A stretch of DNA of 64,000 nucleotides from Siphonodentalium dalli (GCA_032622095.1 CP136061.1:11981287-12045286); one strand, 5' to 3'. Shown: positions 44,685-56,197, counted from the first letter of the stretch. The notes: a model not told the origin generated them from the letters alone. Numbers and translations: made by a program.

Positions 44685-44820
44685 TCGCGTGGTCGGTAGC
44701 TGTTTCGCGTGGTCGGCATGATGCAGCTTTTTCGCGTGGTAGCTAACAGACCCTTTACTTTAGCGACGGTCGGCAGCTGATTCGCGTGGTCGGCAGCTGA
44801 TTCGCGTGGTCGACAGCTCT
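44685..44820. repeat. Minisatellite, about 20-bp units
   Basis: TTCGCGTGGTCGGCAGCTGA-like units recur about six times with small variations. Predicted frames across it are repetitive and not convincing genes. Confidence 0.8.
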
Positions 44821-44917
44821 TTCCGTTGTACCCACACTGTTTTAGATTATTCACAGTTCATACCATAAAGAGAGAGAGAGAGCAATGCTTCGAGTTGAGT
44901 CAAATATTGTGCATGTT

Positions 44918-45232
44918 ATGAGGTACGCCGTATTCCGCCCCTCTGTTAGGAGGTATTCGGTATTCCAAAAATACCGGTATTCGTACGCCGACCTTCCAAA
45001 AAATGATCATAATAATAACATAAATGAGATATTTGTCACAATAAATTCACGGTTTGACATACAGATCGTCGACCATCGTCATTTTAGGTCATTTTAGACG
45101 TGGACACTGCGGGATGACCGGCTTTCGTACGGCAATAGAAAATTTATCCATATGGCTGTTAACTGGTATTCCGTATTCCACCCTCTGTGTTAAGTGGTAT
45201 TCCGTATTCCAGGGGGTGGGGGCCTCGTTTAG
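44918..45232 (-). mobile_element. Partial copy of the GGAATACGG TIR element
   Basis: The reverse complement matches 16737-16925, including GGAAGGTCGGCGTACGAATA and GGCGTACCTCATAAC, and it retains the GGGGGTGGGGGCCTC end at 45217-45232. The other end is missing, and an unrelated segment is present in the middle. Confidence 0.7.
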
Positions 45233-45239
45233 ATCCAAC

Positions 45240-45360
45240 AGTGAAAGTTAGTCTTTGTTATACTGTTATTTTCATGTTATTTACTTGTACGCTTGTCTTT
45301 TGTCATTATTTGTGTAAACGTTATGCACCATTGGGATTAAATCGTATCTTATCTTATCTG
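45240..45360 (+). repeat. LINE-like 3' tail with TATCT repeats
   Basis: ACCATTGGGATTAAATCGTATC followed by TTATCTTATCT resembles LINE 3' ends with short terminal repeats. No linked coding sequence was found. Confidence 0.35.
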
Positions 45361-45744
45361 CCATAGCTTCTAACGTTTAGCACAATAGTCCTAGTAATGC
45401 ATCTGGTCGTACACTTCATAACTTTATATGATCAGTTTACATGTATAAAATCAGGGTTTGTGACATCCACGTATGTCCTCATAGAACAAGACGCGAAGTT
45501 CAACTCAATGACACGGCGACGTCTGAATTGTTAGAACATACATTTCATACATTATTAGACATTCAATTCAAGCGAATGCCGTCGCTATAATTTAATTCAA
45601 GCGAACATCGTCGCTATAAGCGCTGCCGAGACACAACGTGTACATTCGCCAGATCGCATTTTCCCTCTTACGAAGTCACACGGTTGTTCAATGTATCGGC
45701 AAACGTCGATCAAACCAGCGGATAAAACTTATCATCTGAACTGT

Positions 45745-46100
45745 ACTGGAATATGCCGCGCCAGTATGGGATAACTGTTGTGATTATGATGCAAAATATC
45801 TGGAAGATTTGCAATATGATGCGGCTAGAGTCGTTAAATGGTCCACAAGAAGTTGCAGTTTTTCAAAGTTGCTTGGTGGGACCATCTGGGACACACTTGA
45901 AAAACGCAGAGAGATTGGAACTTATACAATTTTATAGAATTGTGACCAAATTTACTCCTGCGTACTTATATGATTTTGAACCCCGATCTCCGGCGTCCAA
46001 TCCAATTATGATTTCAGAACAATTAATCTTAGTATTCCTTTTTGCAATATTCGTAAAACCAATCGCTGATATCCCCGACCGCGAATTTATTAAATAAATT
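45745..46100 (+). pseudogene. LINE-F fragment, RT C-terminal region
   Basis: Translation gives LEYAAPVWDNCCDYDAKYLE and DAARVV, the classical post-palm segment of many LINEs, followed after a frameshift by IVTKFTPAYLYDFEPRSPA. Only about 350 bp survive. It is not obviously the same lineage as LINE-A to LINE-E. Confidence 0.75.
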
Positions 46101-46179
46101 ACCATAAAAGGCAAGACAGAGTGAATTGGTAAAATAATTCAAATTATTCTTAACTGTGGGACCGACTGAGAGACAAAGA

Positions 46180-46390
46180 GTGCACACGACAAAGCCAGAT
46201 ATATTACCGCCGAATACGTGCACACGACAAAACAGGTATGTTACCGCCGACTACGTGCACACGACAAAGCCAGGTATATTACCACCGACTACGTCTAGCC
46301 AGGTATATTACCATCGATTACGTCTAGCCAGGTGTATTACCGTCGATTACGTCTAGCCAGGTGTATTACCGTCGATTACGTCTATAGGCT
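46180..46390. repeat. Minisatellite with two unit types
   Basis: Units of about 39 bp (GTGCACACGACAAAGCCAGG, then ATATTACCGCCGACTAC) are followed by shorter units of about 30 bp (GTCTAGCCAGGTGTATTACC, then GTCGATTAC). The shorter type looks like a deletion derivative that then amplified. Confidence 0.85.
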
Positions 46391-46430
46391 GCAGCAACTT
46401 CAAGTATGACCTTCATCGCAATCACCTTAT

Positions 46431-46565
46431 ATGTGACCCGCCATATCAAATCCAGTCGTAAGTCGGGATTTTTTTACCCTGTGCCAATGCATTCTCTTAT
46501 ATATGCGAGTCGACCATATGTCGCCTCTCATATATAAGAGAATGCATTGGTCTAACAATTTTTTA
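46431..46565 (+). mobile_element. Foldback element, copy 1
   Basis: It contains a near-perfect palindrome at 46484-46550: CCAATGCATTCTCTTATATA and its complement around GTCGACCATATGTCG. The flanking phrase CAGTCGTAAGTCGGGATTT is shared with an inverted copy at 59188-59322. A dispersed foldback element is the simplest reading. Confidence 0.8.
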
Positions 46566-46580
46566 CAATTTTAATAATTT

Positions 46581-46888
46581 GTTCTTGTATTCTTTAACAA
46601 TTTTATAATTTCACCCATACAGAGCCCCAGACAAACATGAGCAGACGACACGCTTCTATATGCTTCTATTTAAGAAATGGTTGTTGATTTTGTTGCGTTC
46701 CATGGAGTATGGATGCAAGTTGGTCCGACATTTTGTTCTTGTATTCTTTAACAATTTTATAATTTCACCCATACAGAGCCCCAGACAAACATGAGCAGAC
46801 GACACTCTTCTATATGCTTCTATTTAAGAAATGGTTGTTGATTTTGTTGCGTTCCATGGAATATGGATGCAAGTTGGTCCGACATTTT
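46581..46888. repeat. Direct tandem duplication, period 154 bp
   Basis: GTTCTTGTATTCTTTAACAA starts at 46581 and again at 46735. The two units, including CACCCATACAGAGCCCCAGA and CAAGTTGGTCCGACATTTTG, differ at only a few bases. Confidence 0.9.
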
Positions 46889-46981
46889 GTGTGGAACGCG
46901 AAAGCGTTCCACACATGAAAATGTCGGACCAACTTGCATCCATACTCCATGGAACGCAACAAAATCAACATCCATTTCTTA
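46825..46981. repeat. Long hairpin with GAAA tetraloop
   Basis: The arms at 46825-46899 and 46904-46981 are close reverse complements. The innermost stem GTGGAACGC/GCGTTCCAC is perfect and capped by GAAA (46900-46903), a GNRA-type loop if transcribed. The left arm is the end of the second 154-bp unit; the right arm is its inverted copy. Confidence 0.9.
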
Positions 46982-46999
46982 TATTTACACGCAACTGGT

Positions 47000-47790
47000 G
47001 ATTTAATGGGTTAATTATTGTATTTTCTTCATGTCAAGTGGCGAAATCAATTCGCAGCAAGAACGCCAACGGCCCAGCGAGGTACTAAACCCGCCCAATT
47101 TTCCATCCAACTATTTTTCACAGGGGAGCGCACTCAGTACAATTGTTGTGCTTCGATTCGTTTCAAACAAACTAACACTTGCATCATTCGTATTTGAGAA
47201 GATAATAAACAACTTGGCATTATATTCTTTGAATATACTTTGCGAGATGGAATGGAAAGACATTGTGGATATATGGCGTTTTTTCTCTAGTAAGTTTGAT
47301 CAACATAAAATCGCTTCAAACGATTCTACATTTCTCATTTTCGAGTGAAAATCTTTCAGTGAATAAATTTTAAAAGAGGAAAAGCACTGAATAAATACAA
47401 AACACTACATCACAAATTATTTGATGTAGTGTTTTCTATTTATCTTAATTCTTATTGTAATTTGTGTATGCAGTCAAAATAAACTGAGTGAATGTGTAAT
47501 TTTATATATCTGCAACTTAGTACCGGTACCTCATTTTTGTTAAACATTTTAGTTGACAATCAGGCTTGGAGGGTTCCACTTAGTACTTACTGTGACTTAG
47601 GGCAAATACTCCAGTGAATGAAAACACATTTATATAACATAAATTTCTTCAATTGAAACAAGTAAACAACAATTCTCAACAGTTCTGGTCAATTTTATCA
47701 TATTCGTAGAACAGCGGAATGTTTGCCATCAACTGACGACCAAAGTCTCGTAGACATAGAACATCTGAAAATTTATCAAATTATTACTTG
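47000..47790. other. Unassigned spacer with a hairpin
   Basis: No recognisable gene; a 105-residue open frame at 47031-47348 has no family signature. AACACTACATCA/TGATGTAGTGTT forms a 12-bp perfect hairpin at 47401-47433. Confidence 0.4.
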
Positions 47791-47793
47791 TCT

Positions 47794-48301
47794 TTATGTA
47801 GATGGATTCATATTTATCGTAAATGAGCATTTTTCGAACGAACAGTTTGGCAACAATGCAGGGCTAATACTGGTTGCGCTTGATGATTTGTTGATTACTG
47901 TGCCATTCTTTGGTACAATCATGAAGTCATTCCCAATTATTGGCATTAGCGGCTGACGTTGTGGAATTGCTAAAGCTGTAGAATTACTAGTAGGAACGGG
48001 CGTCTGTTCAATTTCATCACCTCTAGCCAAAGAACTCAGGGTGCTGCTCAGGGCAGCTTTCTGTTTTGTAGAACACCCACGGTTGTAGCTTCGAATGCTG
48101 CTCTCATTCTTATGGCCGGTCATGAACATTATATGATGGAGCTCAAACCCAGCATCATTCATTGCAGAAATGGCGGTAGCACGCAGACAGTGAGCTGTGT
48201 ATTTCCTGGAACATCCACAATTTCTACTGATCTCTGGCATAAATGATGAGAAGTATCGTTGTGATATACTTATTGGTGTATACCAAATGTCAGTTGTTGT
48301 G
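47794..48301 (-). pseudogene. Crypton-type tyrosine recombinase, C-terminal part
   Basis: This is the catalytic C-terminal half of a tyrosine recombinase. The frame opens upstream of the first Met (CTTTDIWYTPISISQRY) and continues with YTAHCLRATAISAMNDAGFE (H-x2-R motif) and MTGHKNESSIRSYNR, which supplies the second His and the nucleophilic Tyr. The tail of about 90 residues is Ser/Pro-rich. Such enzymes cut and rejoin DNA through a Tyr-DNA intermediate; in animals they occur in Crypton elements and in ZMYM/KCTD1-type domesticated relatives. The N-terminal half lies beyond a 3.1 kb insertion. Confidence 0.85.
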
Positions 48302-49356
48302 CACTGAAAAAAAAAAAATTAGTCATAGCCTTAGTCAACCCGTAACTTAGTTATTTTTGACTAACGTAGCCAAAAGTAACTAAGTGTGACCTTAGTCACA
48401 CCTTAGTTACTAAGGTTAATATTTTCTTGATTCAGTCATGCCGTCAAAACTCAATAGTATACTTATCGGCGACATATTATATACGACAATGACTCCATAC
48501 AGTATGACTGAATCTTACTCTGCTGACATTTAATATGTATATAATATCGCATTCATTCTGTGTTAATCGGGTCGGTACGTCTATGGACGAGTACGTAAAT
48601 TTAACGCAAATTATTGTCACGCCATTTTTTGGCTGACATTTTTAATTCGGAAAAATCACTAAAATCATAGTGATTTAGACGTGATATTGGCGTCGAAAGA
48701 ACTAAAAGAGACGACATATTACATAAATAACAACCATGGCGTATTTGGAGAGCGGATAAAACCAGGATAAAAGAGAAGTTAGGAAAATAATCTGCGAAAC
48801 CGTTCATCGTGTATTGTTGAACTAATTTATTATTCAGCTGCTTTCAACAAGTGGACAATTTGTCAATAATAGCTTGAATCTTTATTCTACATGTGAAAGA
48901 ACGGCGCCTGAAATATTTGCTGCCAAAATTAGATTTGTGCCTGATGACTCCTTCAAGGTTACATGTACCGTACACAGTACTGTACAGTACATACAGTGTG
49001 GTGAACGTTTTTCGCTGTGGCATTGTGGACGCCTACCCCAAGTTGAAGTTCATTCCGGCTTGGTTTGGTGATCGAGACTGTTACCTGTTCGATTGCGGAC
49101 AGTTGTTAAAGACGGTCTGATTTCGGTTCCTTTGATAACCGCACAAGTTTAAATTCTGCGAAAAAAAGGCTTATTAATCATTGACAATTTCCACTAAATT
49201 CATCGAGAGCAGTGATCCATGCCAATTAATCGATGAATCATGACATGATCCATTCAATCGAATCAATGGTCTGACTTCATTCAGATGAACACAAGGCTGA
49301 AGCTTCGATGTCAAGCAATAGTGACAATAATAACAACGACTCAACGAGCAGAGCTA

Positions 49357-49833
49357 TTAAAGGTACTCAACCCGATAAAACTCCTCTCAATTACTATTTC
49401 AATGGCTTCGGGGGTCAAAAATATTTGATTCGAGTCGAGGAAGTCACCCATCAAAGCTCAGATTTGTTAGATATCGATTTTATAAATCTATTATTTTTCA
49501 TTATCGGGAATACTATCTGGCCCAGAACTCAGTCAAAATTGCGTTAAAATTACCACTTGATTTTAGAGTTATTCATCATTGTCTGTTTGAATAGATTTGA
49601 GGTACACATCCAGAGCAGATTACGGCAGTTATTGGTACTCATCTCGAGAACATAACAAATTTGAAAAATCAATATCTAATAACTCTGAGCTTTGTTTGAT
49701 GGGTTGCTCGACTCGAATCAAATATTTTTTACCCCCAAAGCCAAAGAAATAGTAATATAGGACCCTCTGATCGGATTGTTGTTGTTGGAATATGTTGAGA
49801 TGGGGACCCTCTTTACGGGTTGAGTACCTTTAA
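49357..49833. mobile_element. Non-autonomous element with TTAA target duplication
   Basis: TTAA at 49357-49360 and at 49830-49833 flanks a 469-bp element that starts AGGTACTCAACCCG and ends with its complement. The inverted similarity extends about 150 bp inward with small gaps (left GGGGGTCAAAAATATTTGAT matches the complement of ATCAAATATTTTTTACCCCC). A TTAA duplication suggests the piggyBac or Kolobok group. The 79-residue frame at 49308-49547 is an accident of this repeat. Confidence 0.85.
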
Positions 49834-50628
49834 TATTAGAATGGTGAAAATGCAGTTGACAGTACTTGTTCAGAATCTGATTCTTTCAGAGCACATTGAC
49901 ATGCATGTACAATTACAAGAGAGGATATGCGGCGTGCGCACCAGTGTAATTCACAGAGCTCCAACGTCAACAAAACACCAAAAACAATGAAACTGATGCC
50001 GTGTAGTGATGGATGATCACATACATGTATCTACAGTTCCAACTTTACAATGACCCCGACCAATTCATCTGTGTTCATCATTGTTCATTGAAATGTGTGG
50101 ATATGAGACATTGTCATTATTCGCCATGTTATCGTCAAGTTTCCGGCATCACGACAATTTGCCAGGAGTACACTGTTATTGGTTGGATGTTCTTATCAAA
50201 CTATCTTCGGCTGATTCACTGATATTTCATGGAAAATGTGCGACTACATGAGAACATTGTCGCCAAGTCATTGCGCACAGTTACATGTTTATTGGATCTG
50301 CTGTTGTCTTGAAGGGACCAATCCCAAATACCGGTAGCTGTTGTTGATATATACAGTAGTACAGTACCAGTCAAAAGAAGTGGTGTATTAAGCATGCTAT
50401 TTTTGCAAGTGGAAACACTTATAAGCATGTCGCTTGTGATATTATTGCAATATTTTGCGCTTAATATGGTGACACTTTGCGCTCAAAATTGTGACATTAT
50501 ATCAAATATTGCGAGGTTTGTTTCCGCGATTCACTCAAAATGTGACCGCAACAAAGCGTTCATAATTGCATGCATTTCTGAAAACACATTCATTTGTTAA
50601 ATAGAGGTATTCACCAAGTGATATGCAT

Positions 50629-50757
50629 GTGTGGATATGCACGCTTGTATCAAGCCAAGGCGGTGTTTCTGAAATTATTGTGACGAGCCTGAAGGCAAGG
50701 CACGATGTGTGTCGGAAACTCCACCGTGGCTTGATACAAGCGCTCAGTTCCACACAT
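50629..50757. repeat. Hairpin with arms of about 40 bp
   Basis: GTGTGGA, then CGCTTGTATCAAGCCAAGGC on the left pairs with GTGGCTTGATACAAGCG, then TTCCACAC on the right. The loop contains GAGCCTGAAGGCAAGGCAC. The palindrome lies inside the 3.1 kb TIR element. Confidence 0.75.
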
Positions 50758-51148
50758 AGTGGTGAAGATATTTATCATATAATTTTTCTTCTAAAAAAAA
50801 CTCTTCATTTCCTCCGATTTAATCTTCTATGTTGGTCGTTCGTTATCATTTTAATGTAAGCATAAATTTTTGTTTCAATTTGAAACAATTATCGACTGGT
50901 CAGATATTGAATGTATATTCAATGCAATGAATGCATACTAGTATTCTGTGATGAATAATTTTCTTTCAAGATAAAACATTGTTTATATTGTCTAATTGTT
51001 TCAATAGTTAATAAAATTTATGTTGATACTTGTAAGTCATTATTTTCAGTTATTTTAATCTGCAGTTGCGATGTTCAGCTGAGGCTGCAGGGCTATGATA
51101 CCCCCAATAATTAGGCCCAATTAAATGTACTATCTGGATACAGTGATG

Positions 51149-51400
51149 ACTTAGTCAAGCCTTAGTTATTTCTGACTAAGGCCTTAGTCATTTCTGACTA
51201 AGGCCTTAGTCATTTCTGACTAGGCCTTAGTCATTTCTGACTAATGCCTTATTTATTTCTGACTAAGGCCTTAGTCATTTCTGACTAAGGCCTTAGTCAG
51301 AAATGACTAAGGGCAACCTTAGTCATTTCTGACTAAGCTAAGTTAGTTAGTTTTGAGACGGGGGTTCTGACTAAGGTAACTTAGTTACTTTTGACTAAGT
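51149..51400. repeat. Palindromic minisatellite CTTAGTCATTTCTGACTAAG
   Basis: About nine head-to-tail units of roughly 22-25 bp, each itself a hairpin (CTTAGTCA, TTTC spacer, TGACTAAG). The motif occurs in both orientations near both ends of the 3.1 kb element (also 48323-48420). Confidence 0.9.
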
Positions 51401-51414
51401 TTTTTTTTCCAGTG

Positions 51415-52221
51415 TGGGATTGACCAACGCATTCTTCTCAATTTTATTAAACAGTGATGTAGCATCCTTGGAAGTTCTCATTAGAAATTCTTTCAGCGAC
51501 TTGACTGGGCAGTCATGTTGTCCAGTAGCGTACATTCGCTCGTCGATTCCTGGTTCATGATTTGCACCCACACCTCCTGTCGCATTTTTCTGGTGTGTCT
51601 CGTGAGTCAACGACGCATACTCCTGACCTTTCTCATCAACTTTGAATTCGAATGAATCAACCTTTAGTTGATGATGCAGCTCTAATCCCCTTGACACAAA
51701 GTGAATTGTAATTAGATACCATGCACGCAGCCTGATGTGGTATGGAGAATCTACGCACAGATAATCATTAATTAATTTGAGGTCCTCACTGTTTATTATA
51801 TCTTTGTGTTTTGTTGGTCTCGAATTTCCCTCTTGTAACATTTTCTTCAGCTTGGAGTTCAGCATGCGATTCGCTGCTTTAAATTCTTGATCCCGCACTA
51901 TATCAATATCTCTTCTCAAATCTGCCAGACGTCTATTTATGCCACCTCTGATGTTGATCAAAGAATTTTTGTGGTATTCGCCAGCAATCTGATTGGGCAG
52001 GGTCTCTTTCCTCTTCTCAACATTACCTGGTTTCGCTTCTGCATAGAAGTGGCGCAGGGCATCACTTAATTCAGCTTTTGATGCTATTTCCAAATTCACC
52101 GCCAAACACCAGTCTTCAAATATTTTCACTCCCCACCGAGTGTTCGCCTGCGTCTTCTTTGAGCAATGATAGTTGTTCTCTAGCTCCTGAAGTTCATTCT
52201 CCCGCCGTGCTTGGAATCTAC
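51415..52221 (-). pseudogene. Crypton-type tyrosine recombinase, N-terminal part
   Basis: The frame extends upstream of the Met at 52129 to about 52221 (ENNYHCSKKTQANTRWGVK), where a minus-strand ACAACAG/GTAGATTCC could be a splice acceptor. It encodes the SAM-like/core-binding region and the first catalytic block: FVSRGLELHHQLKVDSF (catalytic Arg) and LTHETHQKNATGG (beta-turn Lys region). It ends at KNALVNPT where the inserted TIR element begins. Together with 47794-48301 all R-K-H-R-H-Y positions are present. Whether this was a Crypton or a domesticated host gene is unresolved. Confidence 0.82.
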
Positions 52222-52653
52222 CTGTTGTATATATATATATGACTTTATTTCCTCCGTAAACGAAGATATAGTGTATAAAATCACATACACATTATTACAT
52301 AATTAACATAATTATACATTAAACATATTCATTGGCATAATGTGCGTGAAAGAACAATATATCGAAAATGATTTGAGTATAATTCGCGACGAATACCAGC
52401 TATATACAATTGATTGTGGTTGCATAATACAAGTATGCGTCTACATGTTCATTATACATAGCAATTACACATATGATGTAGTCATAGATATATGGATATA
52501 CAGTCGTATGTCACGCGTACGTATATATCATTTTAATACAGAACTATGGAGGTACAGGCATAAATGATGATATGCTATCAACATAGAGAAGCTGATTTCC
52601 TAACGAAAAAATCGATCAATTCATTATCTATTTCACGTATACAATGGTCAAGT

Positions 52654-54890
52654 TCAGCTATTCCGGATAATAGAACTCGCGTTTTTGGATTCCGCATTCA
52701 AACTATCATATTGCATGTATACGTCTACATGAAATTCGTTTAATAGGTCAAATTCAAACATATTACGGTTATCACATATTGAGACACACTCGATTAATGC
52801 ATGTCTGACCATATCGTTGTATTTCCTGTCACACAATAGGCACGATTGTTCGTCCGTTTCAAGAATGGAAATAAGACGTGCTACAAGGAGATAAGAATCT
52901 TTATGCTTGGGATATATGTAACAGTTTTCCCATAGCCTAGACATGCATAATGTAGGCTGAAGTGCCGAGTAACGGTTTAATCGAGTATCATCGCCTTTGC
53001 TACATTCCCATTCATCTCTATTTATATTTAACCATGAGGTCTTCGTTATATGTTTCCATGATAATTTGTTGGGAAAGGTCACATTTAATAAGTATTTCTC
53101 GAAATATTCGGTCATTCCATATTTGTCCAATGTACAAATAATATCAACCATGAAATTAGAATGTGAAGCTGTAGGAAACATTAGGTATTGGTATAACCGT
53201 GTAATAAATACATCTTTTGCGGTTTTGTTCGACGAAAGATTGCACATTGAACCAATGAATGACAGTTTACGTTTTTCTATTAATGATACCATTGACGACA
53301 TACCGACTAATCCTTGAGCTATAACTGTTTTTGTGCGATTATGAAGACCCTGGTAATATTTTAGACAGAAACGGTGCGTTCTCTCGACACGGTCGCATAG
53401 CGTGTTATTCACACACCATAAAAGTTCAGATCCGTATAAACCTTTTGGAATGACCGCCGAATAATAAATCAACGAACAACTTTTTGGTGTAATGCCACCG
53501 GAGTATATTCCTGCGTTGGTTAACATCATGAATGTACTTCGGGTTTTATCACATATCCGATCAATGAAGACAGAATTAAAATCGTATTTATCGAGTGGAA
53601 TACCAAGGTGGGTAACTTCTGTACATTCTTGTAAAGTAGTTGTCCCTAAGTTCCAGACGCGATGTTGACGAGAGAACTCTGACTTTTTTTCGTTAAATAC
53701 CATTACCGAGCATTTATTGGAATTATACTTATATCGCCACTTTTTGCTGTATTCAACACACATATCAATAAGAGCTGATAATCCGACACTATTGAGTGAT
53801 AATAAAACCATGTCATCAGCATGTGTTGGGCATGTGCAATTTACTCCGATCATTTGTAGGCCATATGGGGAATTTGCGAGAGTACATATCAACTCGTCAA
53901 CATAGACCATGTAGTAAAATGGGGAAAGAATATTTCCCTGACGAGCCCCGTGACGAACGTCAAACCACCTAGATAAGGAATTGTTATAACGAATAGAACA
54001 TGTAACATTTGTCAACAATTCATTAATGAGACAAAACAAATTTCCTTTAAAACCGCGTTTATCTAATTTATATAACAATCCGTTAATCCAGACGGTATCG
54101 AAAGCCTTCCAGACATCTAAAAATAAGCTGTATAATTTTTGTTTACTAGCGGACACATAGTCAATACATTCCTTCATTACGTAAGAAGTCATGGTTGCGC
54201 TTACACCTTTTTGAAAGCCATGTTGAAGCGGGTGCACTTGTATTAAATTGGGTGCATAAGATTCCAATCGAGTTTGTATAAGTTTTTCAAGTAACTTGTA
54301 TAAAACAGACATCAACGTTATAGCCCTATAGCTATCAAAATCTGTCCTGGGTTTTTTGCCACCTTTAAATAATGTAACGATTATACCGCGTTTCATTTGA
54401 CTCGGGATCTTCTGTGTATTAACTATATTAGTTAAAAGTTTAGAAATCGCCAACGTCAATGTGTTACTTCCGTATAATAAATGTTCATTGGATATCCCGT
54501 CCCATCCAGCCGCTTTCCCCGTACTTAGACCCCGATATATTTCATTCAGTTCATCAGTTGATACAGGAAATATTATGCGACTGTCAATATCACTGCTTTG
54601 TTTACTGGCCATTGTACGTGCAATAAATGCATTAACACAGTGGAAGTGATTGAAATCAAAGTCTGATTGGTATAGCGGTGAGTACATATTTTCAAAATAC
54701 GATGCCCAGCCTTCAACGACATCAAGATCATTCCGTGGAACTTTCCCTTCATAACAAAAGAATGCATTTTTATCGATATGATTTCTCTATCGCTTTGCAT
54801 GTATCACGCGAAATAGATAATTCTGATCGATCTGAGCGCGTTCGTCAATTTCATTATTTAATTCGGATATATAATTTTCGGACGCTTTTC
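52654..54890 (-). pseudogene. LINE-B reverse transcriptase domain
   Basis: The 677-residue open frame (52654-54687) extends upstream in the same phase through NEIDERAQIDQNYLFR to about 54890, interrupted by a TAG at 54787-54789. RT landmarks by frame position are GKAAGWDGIS (about 57-66), SYRAITLM (about 119-126), FLDVWKAFD (Asp 191), ARQGNILSPFYYMVYVDEL (about 248-266) and HADD (Asp 291/292). The C-terminal Cys/His cluster is CLLCDRKYNDMVRHALIEC. Catalytic residues are intact, but the upstream stop and frameshift separate it from the endonuclease. Confidence 0.9.
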
Positions 54891-54898
54891 TGTACTCT

Positions 54899-56197
54899 CT
54901 ATATACGGAAATCACGTTTTGCTAATTTATATTGAGTGTAACTATTACATTGCGTACTTGCTCGAGGTCGACCATCACGTATCCATTGTTTCCGGAGATC
55001 ACGCATATACTTGTGTTTATCTTTCAAACAATCTCCCCAATATGGTTTCAGGCGTTTAGTATATGACTTTTTTGGTAAACATGATTCGGATACTGTTGAT
55101 ATTACACGTGCAATTGACTGGTAAACTTCAGATATGTCTGTATCATCAGTGTATATTATTTTGTGTGCTGTTAGTTCAACATCACGACTTTGTTTGTAGA
55201 GTTCGAGAATTTCTGGTTCAGATTTAACTTTACGCCAATTTATGGTTTTGTCTGTTTCTCTTTCGGCTATATACGAAGATTGACTGCGTAGCTGGAACTT
55301 CAGATGTAATGTAACAGGTCTATGATTAGATACGTTAATGGCGTCATCATCTAAAACGTGTACCTCATGAATAAATGGAATAAATGTGGATGGAATAAAA
55401 ATGTGATCGACAATTGTTCCTTCGTGTAATTGGCAGTAATCACCGAAAGGAATGCATGTAGATAGAGGATCATCGTCACAGAATTCATAATTCACAGATA
55501 CCATCTCGATTCACTTAACCATTTTCTTGAATATCATATTTCGTTCATCAGATTTGTCAAATTGTCCGTTTGTGTCTCCCATTACGATTACGTTACCATA
55601 TGATTTGTAGGTGTCACATAGGTCACCAAGCTTTTTCGCATACTCTTCATAATATGGTATGGTATAGTTAGTAGAGGGTAGATATACTTGAAGGAGATAA
55701 ATAAAACTTTCACCCGTCATCCTAATTTGTATTCCTATAATACGATCATCATTAATTGCAAGCGGACATATACGATTTGAAAATTTCTTATGCCATAGCA
55801 AGGCAACACCACCACTAGGTCTACCTCTCTTGTTATGAATATTTTGGCGAGAATCGCATACGGCATGATACTCATAGTCCTTGTTAAGCGAATCGAGGAA
55901 ATCAAGATCGCATTGATAAAGCCAATGCTCACTTAAGCCTACAATATCATAAACGCCATTCTTGAGCAATGATGCCAAGTAATGACCCGAAGATGTGATA
56001 CCTGTACAGTTCCAATTGAGTAGGTTTAATTCAGGAGATTCCATCACGCGTTTGCATTCAACTACTGTTAATGTGATACTATTAGTGGTTACATTTATAC
56101 TAGTGATTAGATATATTAATGTCAACAGCAATGTCGTATAACGCATTGTTGAATAATGTATATGCAATGTAAATACAACATAAATAATTGAACACAA
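54899..56197 (-). pseudogene. LINE-B endonuclease and linker, one in-frame stop
   Basis: 55511-56197 begins with a hydrophobic segment, then LLNWNCTGI, LSEHWLY (Glu), GGVALLWHKK and VIVMGDTNGQFD (Asp/Asn). A TGA at 55511-55513 interrupts the frame, which resumes in phase as NYEFCDDDP, TIVDHIFIP and VSNHRPVTL (SNH in place of SDH, as in LINE-A). The linker ends at RDFRI near 54899, where a frameshift leads to the RT frame. The N-terminal hydrophobic stretch is unusual for a nuclear enzyme and may precede the real start. Confidence 0.88.

Larger units (their letters stand above)
48302..51414. mobile_element. 3.1 kb TIR element inside the tyrosine recombinase gene
   Basis: The ends are inverted repeats: CACTGAAAAAAAAAAAATTA on the left (48302) and TAAGTTTTTTTTTCCAGTG on the right (51414), with CTTAGTCA/TGACTAAG motifs close inside both. 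It interrupts an otherwise colinear recombinase reading frame. A short ACA/CACA repeat at the junctions may be the target duplication, but it is ambiguous. The interior contains a TTAA-flanked element (49357-49833), a hairpin (50629-50757) and a palindromic minisatellite (51149-51400). No transposase was recognised, so it is probably non-autonomous; the superfamily is not assigned. Confidence 0.75.

Noticed and set aside
47031-47348. A 105-residue frame as a host gene.
   Set aside because: No recognisable domain, no splice context and AT-rich composition; within chance expectation.
48302-51414. The DNA between the recombinase halves is an ordinary spliceosomal intron.
   Set aside because: The donor side lacks GT at the coding break and the ends are inverted repeats, so a TIR insertion is more likely. 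Splicing is still listed as a test.
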